Shown here piece after piece: positions 10,500 to 23,500 of a DNA stretch of 64,000 nt. Positions within the stretch are counted from its first letter, which is position 1, and each line of letters starts with the position of its first letter. A program made the translations under genes and the position numbers. Source of the stretch: Hanleya hanleyi (taxonomy: Eukaryota > Mollusca > Polyplacophora > Lepidopleurida > Hanleyidae); assembly GCA_036873755.1 (NCBI GenBank), contig JAVTVY010025354.1, forward strand, positions 1-64,000, read 5' to 3'. The notes beneath the pieces were generated by a model. That model did not search any database. It saw nothing but the letters and a program-made list of their open reading frames with translations, and was not told the DNA's origin.

Positions 10500-12700
10500 G
10501 ACAAGACCCCACAGCCCTATGGGCGGAGGGGTAAAAAGGATAGACCAAAATAAGTTACAAAGCTTGGCATAGAAACGAAGACCGTTGAAGCTACAGACAT
10601 CGAGGGAATTCCTGGATCCATCAAATTACTACGGTCAAAGAAACCGGCTTCAAATTTGAAAGAACGGAAACTACTGATGACACACAAAGAAATGCTTGAC
10701 ATGTGAAACGATGTTATTGAGAAACAAAGAGTTACTTCCCATGAATGCGAGATACCGAAAGTTATAGCCTGTGGAAAAAATGGGGAATTGGCTGCTCTCA
10801 ATCTTTGTAGTGTATTAACTGTCAATATATGTTTCATCAATATAAACTACATGCAAAAATCAAAACAAACAAATTAATCACCGAGTCATGCTGTCATCAA
10901 TTTAATCCTGCAAGCCGGTCTACAAGATACTTCTATGGTGAATTCCAGAGCCAGTGGACGTCCCTCTCCTTCAGCCCGAATTGGGATGCAAAGAGCAGTA
11001 AACATAGTTGGAACTGCCCCAACAGACTTGAATAAGACTGACATGGGAAACACTGGAAGAAAAACAGTCGGGTTGAAATACCGGAGATAAAATTATCTGT
11101 TGATGCGATAAATAACAGCATCAGAATCACTTGTAGAAGGAAAAGTCGAGAACATACCTCTCAAGCAATAGCTATATGATGTGAGACCTCAAGAATGTAT
11201 GTTGTTGCTGCTGTGTTCTATAATAAATTATGTTGGATTGGTGCATGGCGTAGACCAAAGGGAATGGATGTAAAGTGCCCGGTTGGGCATAAAGATTGCA
11301 TTGTAACTATCAATGTGAAGGCACCATGATTCGCGATTGGGGAAGCATAGAAAATGATAATGCGATGCAGGAAATGTTAGTAAAATATGTCACAACAGAT
11401 GGGAAAGAAAATCTGCTAACGGGATAGATGCTATCTCACTAATCTCATTCAGGAAGATCGCAGTTTACTGAGGATACATTCTAGGGAAGGACACAAGGAA
11501 TTAACAAGGAGAGCCCAGGAAGTACAGAGCCGGGATGTAAAAGTCAAATGCAGCTTGGTATTCACAGATTTGCTAATACTATATAGGGGCAACTTTTAGA
11601 GGTCACACTTCCGTTTTACGAGGAGGCGATTGCTTAAAATATCGGAGCCACTCTTTGGTGTGTGGAGGTGGACATTCTAATAGGTGGTGTCTCCTATCCA
11701 TGTTCCTTGCTACCCAGAAGAGTTCTAATCTGAATGGCTCAAAATGACAAATGTATTCTGCAGGAGATAATGGGAATGGAATTAAGAGCTCTGATGGAAC
11801 TGAGACTAAATATACAGACAAAACAGAAATATGAAACCTTCAACTGATCAATATGTGTATCCTTACCTAAGCACGCGATGAGCTGGGGGCCTCCATGATA
11901 AGCAAAGCTGAATGCTTGAGGTATCTCCCTTCTCTAGACCTGCGAAAAGTTTAAAAACAATGTATACTGAACCGGAGTGCCATAAAATGACAACATTCAC
12001 CTTTTGGGACATCAGCTGCAAAAATCTTGAGGGAAGTTCATCATGGAAATTTCAACTTGTCACCATTCACACCTGATCGGTGTTACCGAATGTCGTAAAA
12101 AGACGCCCGACTGATCATGTCTCCTTTCATTCACCATGCAGCTTTCCTCAAATTGGTCAATATATACACCAGTGAGTAAAGCCTGAAGGAGCATCTGCAG
12201 TTTGAAATATCAGATTTCTCAGAAATGTTGAAATACCACAGCTTATAAAAAAATCCCCAAATATCTACTCTCTAATTGCTAAATATTGTTGTTCGTTCAA
12301 CACTGTTAAGAGAATTTGGGAATGGCCAAGATTTCAACGATGTCCTGATCTTGGTTGAAGTGATATTTTAATCGAAGAATACTTGAAATGCGGCAGACAG
12401 GCTCAGCAAACACAATGGTATATTCCAATAAAATGCAAATTTATTCAAACCAAGGTTTTGATATAAAATAAGAGAGATTTTTTTATATGAAAAATAAACG
12501 AATAAATAAAAAATATCTTGCTTTTCATAAATACAACCGAATTGGATCAAATCGAAATAAATTTATTCAGTCCACACTCGAAATGGTATATAACATCACA
12601 CCAGAGGATGACATATGTACACCTGTTTAATCAACATTGTCATGGATTCCTACGAGTAAAGTAGAATGTAAAAGGGGAGTTCGAGAACAGGGAAGCCGGG
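10500..12700. other. No gene seen
   Basis: AT-rich sequence with only short frames and no recognised domains. Confidence 0.4.
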
Positions 12701-12720
12701 GAAGCCGATGACGTCATAAT

Positions 12721-13012
12721 GGCGATATCTCGGGAATTAAGACGGATAGAGACTCGCGGCTTACGGCGTCATATTCCTCTCGTATAGATGCGCGATAAAG
12801 TCCCTATACAATTTTATCGCCCGGCGTTAACTTTCGCCGCAATTAGACGATAATCGGTGTCACATGATTCGGCGATTTCTCGCGAAATAAGCGACATACG
12901 GGCTCGCGGTTTGCGGCGTTGTATTCCTCGTGTAGGGGTCTACCGTAAAGCTTTTATACGAATTTATCGTATCTCCGTAAGTTTCGCCTCTATTCGGCGT
13001 CGGAATACGCTC
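12721..13012. repeat. CpG-rich two-unit tandem repeat (~150 bp)
   Basis: Two diverged units begin GGCGATATCTCGGGAATTAAG at 12,721 and GGCGATTTCTCGCGAAATAAG at 12,871. Each holds a CTCGCGG...GCGGCGT...TATTCCTC block. CpG density is much higher than in the surrounding AT-rich DNA. No open frame spans it. Confidence 0.65.
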
Positions 13013-13339
13013 TGTTTACTTACTTAACCGGACATGGAATGCGTCCACGCGAAAATTAGGTCGACCGTCACATGGTCAACTGATAAAATGACCAATGCGT
13101 ATATAAAGACTTCTCATGCGCTTCTCACTTTATTCTACGACAGTCGCACCTGTAAAAGCCAATATGTATCGACTAATGAGTAATCTATATAGTCCAGCAG
13201 TTTGGTGAATATTTTGGGGTGAATTGTGCCATTTTGGCAACAAGCATGAAATTTTCACCAATGATAGTCATTCACCTATTAAAAAAGATAGGATATGGGG
13301 CCATTTGAAAAAATCCAATATGGCCGCCATTTTCAAGAT

Positions 13340-13547
13340 GGCCGCCGCTCCATACGAATTCTCTTATGAATTGCTGTACAACTTGTGTTTTTCGTCTTAC
13401 AGCTTTGAGTTGTGATGTATTTTATGAGGGAATATGCACTCGACAATCTAGACTCGATTGACACTTAAAAATCCAAGATGGCCGCCACTCCATAAGAATC
13501 TTCTTATGCAATGCTGTACAACTTGTGTTTTTCGTCTTACAACCAGG
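13340..13547. repeat. ~65-bp direct repeat pair
   Basis: 'GCTGTACAACTTGTGTTTTT' with flanks occurs at about 13,340-13,408 and again at 13,480-13,547. Both copies are preceded by a GATGGCCGCC motif. Confidence 0.65.
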
Positions 13548-13729
13548 GTAAAGAATAGAACGTTGCACACCAGTAGTTAAGAGAACTGTCCACTGCATGA
13601 GGATGACTAATCACGTTCACAGTCACCACTGCATGAACACAGGCTGTTACATTTGAGTTCTGCTTTTACACATTTGCAGCGTCCGCGGCATCCATTCGTC
13701 AGTTTACAGCCACATTTGATCAACTGCTG

Positions 13730-13845
13730 ATGTGTGAAGAAACGTTCATATACACATCCACTTTCTCGGGGTGTTCTGACCCTTGTGTGAAGAGATGTTC
13801 ATATATACACCCACTTTCTCGGGGTGTTCTGACCCTACACCTGCC
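13730..13845. repeat. ~54-bp direct repeat pair
   Basis: CACTTTCTCGGGGTGTTCTG with an upstream 'TGTGAAGAAACGTTCATATA'-like block occurs twice in succession. Confidence 0.6.
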
Positions 13846-14327
13846 TGAGTATAGGAGTTATTATAACATCACTATATGTACTAACATGTACCTCAGAGCA
13901 GTTGTTTCGGATAATTTCGGGAATATATCTTATGTATATCCCAGGCATATCTCTCATCAGGGGCCAAGCCTAATCATGAATATATTTAACTATTCAGGAT
14001 AAATACTCTCATATTCTCGTAGATATAGTGATGCCGGAGTTACCCACGGGGTGAAATCTTACATTATTTTAGATTTACACTCTTCTTCTGCGTTACTGTT
14101 GTCTGTGCTGCACACGTTGTGTAATCGTTTATTAATTTTGATTCACACATATCTTGTTTTTCTCTTCTTTCTTGCTGACTGTTCTTCTCACGTGCCAGTG
14201 TATTTTAGCAATATACTTAATGGAGTGGCACGATCCCGGCATGGTCGTCACAGGAGATTCTGATTATGCTTCGAAAAACATCTCGAACCTGATAGCATAT
14301 TCTTACTATTTCTCAATCCAGGTGTCG

Positions 14328-14529
14328 GAACATGAATCTCACTTAATGAGATATTAAATACGGGTCATGTTCATTTCAGGATGTCAGCCGCTGTCTGCAT
14401 TCCGTCTCTCAGTGTTTGTAGTCTGTGGGAACATGATTCTCACTTAAAGAGATATTAAATACGGGTCATGTTCATTTCAGGATGTCAGCCGCTGTCTGCC
14501 TTCCGTCTCTCGGTGGTTGTAGCCTGCGG
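14328..14529. repeat. 101-bp tandem duplication
   Basis: Two nearly identical copies start GAACATGAATCTCACTTAAT (14,328) and GAACATGATTCTCACTTAAA (14,429). No coding content is evident. Confidence 0.8.
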
Positions 14530-15399
14530 GGTGATCGAACACTGTCGCAAGCCGTCAGTTGAATGATGAAACTCCAGGTGGCATGGCCCAGTCAGTACAT
14601 GGCGCGAATGATATAATTGGCTATAAGAAATCGTCCGTCACCCGCTGATTGGCACAGAATCGCTCTGACTGATTGGTTGAAATGCCGGCACCTGATTGGT
14701 TATTTTGACACCCACTGCAGAAGGCATTGTATGCTACAATCCTCTCAAGCTCAACGTGTAGATGTATACGTGGGCCAGCGTCAGGCGCTATGATTAAACC
14801 CAGTATATCGTATCAGCGTATATATTGTTAAAGCTCAATATATAAACACCTGCGCCGCAATCTGATGTTTCAGCTGGTCTAATTCTTCAAGACTGGTACG
14901 CACGTGGTTGTAATGAGAGTATACTTGACCTTGTTGACAACATCCAGCTTCACATCTCCTAATGGGGAATGACAAAGCATGGTTGAATGAGAGATGAATA
15001 AATATCCGAAACAACACGCTCTTGAAGGGCCCAACATGATATCATATAGGTCAACGCTGAGACCCCCAATTAATATTGGTAGGGCTGATCATATACATCT
15101 ATTATATGTATATATGGCTGTAGTCATAACACAAACAAACAAAGCACTTAGATCGATGCACCTCTTCAAAGTGGACGGACACAAGTAATGGCCGGTTAGC
15201 CCATGAAGCATATACACGTTATGAGTTATATTAACCGTGTATTTCTATCTTGGCGTTCAGCGTCTCCGAGGTGGATAATAGGGGGATAATGGCTGGCAGC
15301 ATCCTACATGGATAGGGAATCCGGCATATTAACGTGTTGTGGCAGACATGTATATGTTAAATTATATTCAAACATACATGTCGCTGAATGACCCGATCT

Positions 15400-15905
15400 T
15401 CAATATATGACTATCAGAGTCGAGGAGTCGGGATAAAACCTGGTCGCTCCAACTCGTATGGAGAGCTCGTTAACATATATATTAACAAATATCATCTCCG
15501 GTATTTGACGTCTCCCTCGGGTCGGCACCGATATATTGGAAATGTCCCCCGGATTAATCGGGTCGAGTTTCTCCAGGATTTGCTTGATTTTATGAATCTT
15601 AGGCAGCAAATACATGTGGGGAATTTTCTTCTTGAGTAGCGGGTCATACAAGTATTTGAAAGGTCCTTGTCCAGCACTTCTTCCTGTTTAAGTTTGCATA
15701 CAGGGTTTAGCACCTTTCTATGCATCTCTTCTACGTTGATATAATCAATCTCGACGAAGTGTATTCTGTCATATAGCTGGCGATTTGCTTTTCTTTGGTG
15801 TATAAGCTTTTGTCAAGAATTACAGTTATATTATTCTTGTCAGCAGAAGTGATAATTACATCACATTTATATCCGATCTCAATTTATTGAGTGATTGGTG
15901 TTCGC
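15400..15905 (-). pseudogene. Second, divergent Penelope-type reverse transcriptase fragment
   Basis: On the minus strand the 5' part reads ITSADKNNITVILDKSLY (about 15,790-15,850), matching the Penelope motif ADKxxxxVVxDxxxY. Around 15,600 the downstream part reads DPLLKKKIPHMYLLPKIHK, the Penelope 'YLLPKIHK' motif. A frameshift near 15,680 separates them. The residues differ strongly from the 3-6.8 kb family (WTPKMHKSPYKARF), so this is a different lineage. The catalytic YxDD is not seen here; only the N-terminal third of an RT survives. Confidence 0.6.
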
Positions 15906-16048
15906 CGTATGAAAGGTTGTCTTTGGCGTGGGACGATAGCTCCAGTCTAGTAGCATAGAGGTAATCTTCAATGCTATTATTCTTCACAGGCGATAACTTC
16001 CAAAGCTTTGTCGGATTTCTTCGAAATTTAGCATATACAATCCTTGTG

Positions 16049-16098
16049 ACCAGACATGGGTTGGTATTGCGTGACCAGACATGGGTTGGTATTGCGTT
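16049..16098. repeat. Short direct duplication
   Basis: GACCAGACATGGGTTGGTAT occurs twice back-to-back. The downstream GGTGGCGCCACTGGG makes this an outlying member of the 17.6-19.6 kb array family. Confidence 0.6.
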
Positions 16099-16441
16099 TC
16101 AGCAAGATCCACCTGAAGGTGGCGCCACTGGGTCTTGTTCCAGTCTTCTGTGCATATTCGTGGTTTACATTCAAATTCTTCACAAGAGATAACTTCCAAA
16201 TGCTTTGTCTAATAATAAGCCATCCCTAAATGCGTTTGTCATTTTTTCTTCTTTCTTCCGCTTCTCGTTGTTAGTTTTGAATTTCATGTCGCTTTAAATG
16301 AAAAACACCATTTTCTTAAATTTGCTATCCAGTCCTATTCCACATCATATGATTTACACTATTACACTGAATAGGCTAATATGACTGGGTATGTCATGCT
16401 AATGTGCAATATGCAAATGAATTTAGGTGGTGGAGAGATAA

Positions 16442-16450
16442 CATATAAAA
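16442..16450 (+). promoter_or_regulatory. Weak TATA-like candidate
   Basis: CATATAAAAG, with an octamer-like ATGCAAAT about 30 bp upstream, precedes a locally GC-richer stretch. No gene can be assigned downstream, so this is only a sequence match. Confidence 0.15.
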
Positions 16451-17639
16451 GAGACTTGTATGAATGGGATCTTCATCGAAGCCCAGCCAGCTCCGACCGC
16501 GCGTACTGGTTTACCATTTATTCACTTAATTACGAGTGAATATGAGCAATTTATACTAAAAATGTGTTCGTCAGTAAAACTGATTGTAAATATAGTAAAC
16601 AGTGAAATATTCAATGATTGAGAATATCGTTAAAAATATATGTATCTCATATGAAATGTGTACATATTTATCTCCTTATGTCGTTCTGTAAAATGACAGT
16701 TTCAATGAAAAGGTGATATTTCCACGAGAACGATGAAAACCATTGATTCAATGATGCTCGTTATAGCGTACATGGCTAATTCTGCTTGATGCAGAATTGC
16801 TCATATCTATTGTTTAAAAAGTTGCTTTTTCGTCTTTTGCAGACGCTGGCCTCGATGGCATCAAAGTGGTTTAAATTGTCATGGCTGATTTATGCCAAAA
16901 CTTGCTTTATGCATGTAGATTGTATGCACGGAGTGGTGGAGTTCCTTCACCTTGGCTGGAGATGCTTGGCGCACTGCTACGGACACAGGTTTTCAGAGTT
17001 TTTACATGCTATTTTATCTCTGTATTTTCCTGGGCGGCGTCCGGTGTCGATGAAGGTTACTCCATAAGGTGTTTTTCAGAAAAAAAAAATTCTGATCTCA
17101 ATCGTATTTCCCATCATTCATGGTATACCGGCATGTACTGCGCGAGGTCGGGCTTCACGTCTCTGGCTATTCTGTGGTGAATAAAAAAAAACTGAGATTT
17201 TTGAGAGTGTCTGTTGAAATGATAAATAATTTGTGTTCGTTTGAGTCCGACGAATTAGAACATAATATGATTTACCCTAAAGCTTCTGCAGGAACCATTT
17301 GTGTCCACACGTGTAACTTACTTAGATGATGGTATGCAGTTGTCAGTGTGGTTGTTTCATGTACAGGGAGCTTTCTATGGCTTTCATGTCACCACACCTA
17401 CCACTACCCTCAACAAGAAGAGCATGTCCCCATCCCCAGGGCGCCGAGCCGCACCCTCTATCTCCCAATCTAGCCCTCGCCCAACCCTCATATATTGTGT
17501 TTGAGCATATATATCTCCAATATATCTTGGCAGAAGCTGAAATTTGTGTGATGTCTGCAATATTGGGATAACTGCAACCTCAAAAGGTTTCAATTTATCA
17601 GGCACAGACCCATGTTCTTGTATTTGGTAAATATGTCCC

Positions 17640-19640
17640 TTGTCTATAGATCTTGCTTGGGATTGTTTTTCGTGCTAATCCGCTTCTGGGTGGCGCCACC
17701 TTGGGCCAAGTTAAAATAGCATCTCCAGACAATAACTTTTGAAAACCTTAAGGATTCATTCCAAATTTGGTGTGTAGGTACCTTGCCTCAATTCTCGTTT
17801 GGCATTGTTTTTCATGCCGATCCACATATAGGTGGTGCCACCTGGGGGCAAATTTATGATTATGTTTCCGGACAATAACTTTTTAATATTTGAATGAATT
17901 CTTTCCAAGTTCGGTATACATGTACCTTTCCTGAAGGTTTCGCTTGGTATTGTTTTTCTTGTCGATCTGCTCATAGGTGGGGCCACTTGTAGACTAAGTT
18001 AACATTTTCTATTTCAAATGTCAAGGGATCTTGCCTCAAGATCTCGGTTGGGATTATGTTTTATGCCTATCTGCCTACACATAGCGCTACCTGAGGGCAA
18101 AGGTAAAATTGCATTTCCGGACAGTAACTGTTGGACCTTAATGGATTCTTTTAAATTTGGTATGTGTGTACCTTCCCTCAAGGCATCTTATGGGGCCATG
18201 TTAATGATGTTTTTCCTAAGTTTTACGTTTTTACTTTCTTCACAAATAATGAATGTTTCCTTTACTAAAGATTTAAAAGGCATGCCTCCAATCGTATTCG
18301 ATCGACTGTATCTAGTTTCTTCGATATTTGGCATATGCATTCCTTGTGACAAGATGTTGATTGGTATTGCGTTTCAAAAAGATCTGCCTGTAGGTGGCGC
18401 CACTAGGGTTCTTTCCGTTCTTTTGTGCTGCAAGCAATAACTTTGAAACGCTTTGACATTTTGCTCGAAATTTGGTTTCCGGACAATAACTTGAGAACTG
18501 TTCATCAAATTCTTCCCAAAATTAGGCATGCATATACATTGTACCTTGCCATGAGATGTTGCTTGGGATTACGTTATCCACTTCTGCTCAGAAAGTGACG
18601 CCACCTGATGACAAAATCTGAAATTTGTTTTTGGCCAATAACTTGAGAACTACATGCTCATCGAACTCAAATTTAGCATGCGTGTACCATGCCAGGAGAT
18701 GTTGCATGGGATTGCCTTTCACTCACTTGCACTTACAGGTGGCGCCACCTGGTGGCAAAATCCCAAATTTATCTCCGGGTAATACGATGATCTAAGATAT
18801 CGCTTGAGATTACATTTCGCTCACTTGCGCCTATAGATGGCGCCACCAGGTGTTAAAATCAAAGTTTGTTTACAGCCATTAACTTGAAAACTGCTCATCG
18901 GAATCTCCTCAGATTTAGCATGCATGTATCATGCCAGGAGATGTTGCGTGGGATTGCCTTTCACTCACATTTACTTACAGGTTGTGCCACCTGGTGGCGA
19001 AACACCAGATTTGTTTCCGGGTAATAACTTGAGAACCGCTCGTCAGATTCTTCTTAAATCTGGTATGAATATATCATGACATATATGATGTCGCTTGGGA
19101 TTGCGTTTCGCCCACTTGTGCTTACAGGTAGCACCACCTCGTGTCAAATCTAAATTTGATTTCGCTCATCAGATTTTTCTCCAATTTGGTATGCAGATAC
19201 CATGCCATGATATGTCCCTTGGGATTGTATTTCACCTGCTTCTGCATACTGGTAGAGCCACCTGGTGGAAAAATCTGAAATTTGTTTCTGTCAATAATTT
19301 GACAACTGCTGATCAGATTCTTCTCAAATTTGGTATTCATATACCATAAGATGTCACTTGGGATTGTGTTTCGCACACTTGTGCAGACAAATCTTTTGGT
19401 TTCCAGGCAATAACCCCTTTTCAGATTTTTCCCAAAGTTCGTATGTTGATACACCATATCATGAGATGATCCTTGGGATTGCAATTCGCCCACTTGCACC
19501 TACAGGTGGCGACACCTGGTGGCAAATCTAAAATTTAGTTTCCAGACAATAGGTTGAAGATGCATTCAGCTTCTCGTCAGATTTGGTTTGCAGATAATAT
19601 GCCTTGAGATGTCACTTGGGGTCGCTTCTCGGTTACATAA
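17640..19640. repeat. Degenerate tandem array, ~100-200 bp units with GGTGGCGCCACC
   Basis: About 12 units, each with a palindromic GGTGGCGCCACC-like core (for example 17,690, 17,832, 18,394, 18,739, 18,838, 18,980, 19,252), then 'TTTCCGGACAATAACTT', 'AAATTTGGTATGCAT' and 'CTTGGGATTGCGTTT'. Units are diverged and variable in length. Local frames are products of the repeat, not genes. Confidence 0.8.
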
Positions 19641-20159
19641 TTCCCATGCTTCACTGCATAAAAACTACATGTATATTACAGAAGCAAAAAAAAAAAACCT
19701 TTCTAAGTTGATTTTAAAACTGGGGAAGGCAGAAAGACCCTTCCGCATCCAACGCCTATGAAGTAGCAGTTGCCTGCCTCATGTATATCCCCCGAGACCA
19801 ACAATGCTAAAAAATATTGCTGCCATTTCGGCGGGGGACTTAGCATCCTCTGGCTGCTTGTTATTCAACCATTAGAGTGATATTGTGATAGTACGACATC
19901 ATATGTATGAGATAACATTATTCATTCATTTAAATAAGCGATTTGCAATTACTCATATTGGGAAACTATATAAAATCTTGGTGTGACCCCAAATTCATCT
20001 CCATAAAATCAACGCTTCTGCCTCTGCACAGTATGCATTCACAATATCTGTAGGCCTATTAAACAAGGGGCGTGACCCGGATGTGACGACCATGAACATG
20101 AACGGAGATTTTAACATTGAAGTAAGTGGAGGGAAATTCGTAGCTTTTTAGAAATGTTC

Positions 20160-20360
20160 GATTCAGCGGAGATAACCAGGAAATGGGCCAACAGAGATTT
20201 CAGAGTTGTCTTCATTGCGTCCATATGGCAGCACGATGGTACGATGATACGATGGTACGATGGTCCGATGGCACCCTATTCGAAATTTTCGAATCAGGGG
20301 AGATAACCAAGAATTGGGCCAACAGAGTTGTCAGAGTTGTCTTCATTGCGTCCAATTGGT
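20160..20360. repeat. ~127-bp direct duplication flanking the minisatellite start
   Basis: GGGCCAACAGAG...TTGTCTTCATTGCGTCC occurs twice, each copy ending in the same GATACGATGG motif. Confidence 0.75.
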
Positions 20361-20530
20361 AGCACGATGATACGATGGTACGATGGCACGATGGTACGAT
20401 GGCACGATGGTACGATGGTACGATGGTACGATGATACGATGGTACGATGGCACGATGGTACGATGGTACGACGGTACGATGACACGATGACACGATGGTA
20501 CGATGATACGGTGGTACGATGGCACGATGA
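20361..20530 (+). repeat. 8-bp minisatellite (TACGATGG)n
   Basis: About 20 imperfect copies of TACGATGG (also CACGATGG). The reverse complement reappears at 20,603-20,672 (ACCATCGT...), so the locus can form a hairpin. All frames are open because of the repeat; none is a gene. Confidence 0.9.
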
Positions 20531-20602
20531 AAACAATTACAGATCAATCAATGAAATTTATTTGCGCATGACTTTCGTTTGATCAAGCGACTTGAGCAAC
20601 TC

Positions 20603-20672
20603 TTCCATCGTACCATCGCATCGTGCCATCGTATCATCGCATCGTACCATCGTACCGTCGTACCCTCGCGCC
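20603..20672 (-). repeat. Inverted copy of the TACGATGG minisatellite
   Basis: CATCGTACCATCG units are the complement of 20,361-20,530, separated from it by ~70 bp of unique sequence. Confidence 0.85.
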
Positions 20673-20736
20673 ATTTTATATTCTCAAGATGTGGCAGAAT
20701 TTTTTGTTACGTCCAATAGATTTTAGACTTAGGAAA

Positions 20737-20889
20737 TAATGTTTTCATAGGCGTGCTACATTTGTAAATCGTTATTTTACGCACAGTTAGTGTAGGAAAG
20801 TTTATATTTTAGGGCAACGTTTTTTATAAACTTTCCCACACTAACCGTGCGTAAAATAACGATTTAGCACGCCTATGAAAACATTATTT
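20737..20889. mobile_element. Palindromic foldback/MITE-like element
   Basis: Arms of about 65 bp (GAAATAATGTTTTCATAGGC...TAGTGTAGGAAAGTTTA, and the complement ending GCCTATGAAAACATTATTTC) flank a ~20-bp spacer. The right arm has a few-base deletion in the middle. There is no coding capacity. Confidence 0.75.
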
Positions 20890-21769
20890 CTATTCTATTG
20901 CACTAGTTAAATTCATTATCAACAAAGATTACAATGAAAGGTTGGAAAAATATGGTAAACGTTCACAACCTTTTTCCCCCTTTGTTGAAATATGCTTTCC
21001 GCCTCAGTTGGCAGCGTTCCAATACCAATGGACGCGTTTATTTGGTCTCTCAGAAGGGGGCGCAGTCTTTCTGCCACCTGAGGCTGTGTGAAACATAATG
21101 CAGACAAGCCTATTTGTGTGGCATTCTTAATTAATTTCACGATGAAACCAGCAGTTAAACTTGAGACAGAAATTACATATTTATAAGACTTGATTAATAA
21201 TATAAATCGAATGTAATACCTTTAAATATCCTTATTCTCCATTTCGTTTGCCTGTCGGTCCCTGGTTCATTTCGTTTGGTAGCCAGATCTCTCAATTTCT
21301 CATCGTCAGCGAAGGAAAATCTACCTTTGTTCAGCTGATTACGCTCGTGTTGTGTTTCATTCAGAACCGCAAGAAGAGATTCATCATCTGAGTCTCTTAT
21401 AAACTCATCGATCTCCGCCTCTCTAGATAATTCATATCTGAAATCACGTCTTGCTTCTCCTGTTGATCTTCATATTGGTTAACAGTCGTATGTCCTAATT
21501 GGTTTGTAAATATCTGCGATTATACATTTTCTGCCTTTAAAAATAAAATAAAGTTCCTACTTACAGGGTATCTACTCTATTTGTTTATTAGTTGTATGTA
21601 GTGTAGGGATTAAGGTAGGCATAGTAACCGTTATGTAACCATTATATTGTCTGTCGATTACTTTTCTAGCTGATGATTTTATGAATAGAGCCAAACTAGG
21701 CTCATAATTAGTCAGATCGATCTGTTTTGTGAAGGGGCTGGGCTTTGAGAAATTGCTACTTTCAGCTCC

Positions 21770-23500
21770 ATGTAATCACAATACCTTGACGTATAAGAGC
21801 AACATGATAATATGAGTTTCAGATGAACTCACATGGTCACCATTTTGAATTTATTAATTGTATTCTCAGCTGAAGATTATGCCAACGGAATAATAATAGG
21901 CATAATGTAATAAGCTATGGCGTTATTCTGCTTAATTTAAACAAGTTTGTACGAAGAATAAAAATATTCTAACAGTAAAATGAATAAAAGAAGAATTTTC
22001 GAACGACTCCTTATGGTCGTCGTTTTGAATTTAACTACCATTTTTAATCGGACGACTGAGCAAGTAGATTCAAAATGGGCAAAAGGTATCTGGCTATGAT
22101 GTGGGACCCTTCGGGTTTGATAAATTTGCACAATCAACTAAGAACATTGCCTTGATATACACGAGCAACATGGAAAAGCAGGAGATTCAATAACCCCACA
22201 CAGCTGCCATATTGAATTTGAACATCGTATTTTGATCTTGGGGATATGCAAATAGATTCAAAATGGGCGTAAGTTGTTAGGCTATGCTAAGAGATCCCTC
22301 TGTTTTGATAAATTTGCACAATGAGCGAAGAATAGTGCCTTGAAGTAAACGAGCAACATTACCCCATATGGTCACCATTTTGAATTTGACCATCAAATCT
22401 TGATTTCAGAGATATGTAAATAGATTCAGAATGGACATAGGATGTTAGGCTATGCATAGAGATCCCTCGGTGTTGATACGTTTGCTCAGTGGGGTAAGAA
22501 TATTCCCTTGAACTATATGAGCATGAGGGAAAAATGTGATTTTCAGATGACCTCAGATGAACGCCATTTTGAATTTGACCACCAAATCATGATCTGTGGG
22601 ATATGTATATAGATTCAAAATGGGCATAGGACGTTGGGCTATGCTTAGAGATCCCTCGATTTTGCTAAATTTGCATATTGAGCTAAGAATAATGCCTTGA
22701 ACCACACAAGCAACAACCAAAAGTGTGATTTTCATATGAACCCTTATGGCCGCTATTTTGAATTTGACCATTAAATCTTGAATTTTGGCATATGAAAATA
22801 GATTTTAAATAGGCATGAGCTGTTAGGCTATTCATAGAAATCCCTCGGTTTTGATAAATTTGCTCATTGGGGTAAGAATAATGCCTTGAATTACACGAGC
22901 AACAGGAGAAAGTGTGATTTTCAGATGACCCCATATGGCCGCCATTTTGAATTTGACCATCAAATCTTGATCTTTGGGATATATAAATAGATTTAAAATG
23001 GGAATAGAATGTTGGGCTATGCTTAGAAATCCCTCGTTTTTGACAAATTTGCCAAAACGGCCAAAAGTGTGATTCTCTGATGACCCCATATGGCCGCCAT
23101 TTTGAAATTGACCATCAAATCTTGATTTTTGGCATATGTAAATAGATGCAAAATGGGAATAAAATGTTAAGCTATGCATAGGGATCCCTCGTTTTTTTTA
23201 TATATATTTGCGCAGTGAGGTAAGAATAATGCCTTCAACTACTCGTACTTATGAAAAATGTGATTTTCAGATTACCCCACCTGTCTGCCATTTTGATTTA
23301 AAACATCATATTTTAAGCTGAAAATTAAGCAAACAGATTCAAGATAGGCGAAAGATGTTACGCTTTGATGGGAGATTCCTTTGTGTTAACTAATTTGCCC
23401 AATGGGCTAAGAATGATGACTATTATATGAATAACCTGAAAAGGGGCGATTCATGGATGAACCCACATGAGCGCAATTTTGAGTTAACGCATGATGGTTA
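21770..23500. repeat. ~185-bp satellite, about 10 units
   Basis: The block 'GCCGCCATTTTGAATTTGACC' recurs near 21,841, 22,020, 22,207, 22,375, 22,563, 22,750, 22,942, 23,097, 23,286 and 23,471 (spacing 155-192 bp). Each unit also has 'AATAGATTCAAAATGGGCAT', 'GATCCCTCG' and 'AAGAATAATGCCTTGAA'. A CCCAGGCCAGAAAGGGTCA end at ~23,643 resembles the right TIR of the 7.5-8.05 kb element. Confidence 0.85.

Noticed and set aside
20212..20582. Long frames on both strands made of SYHRTIVPS-type repeats
   Set aside because: They are translations of the 8-bp minisatellite, open in several frames at once.
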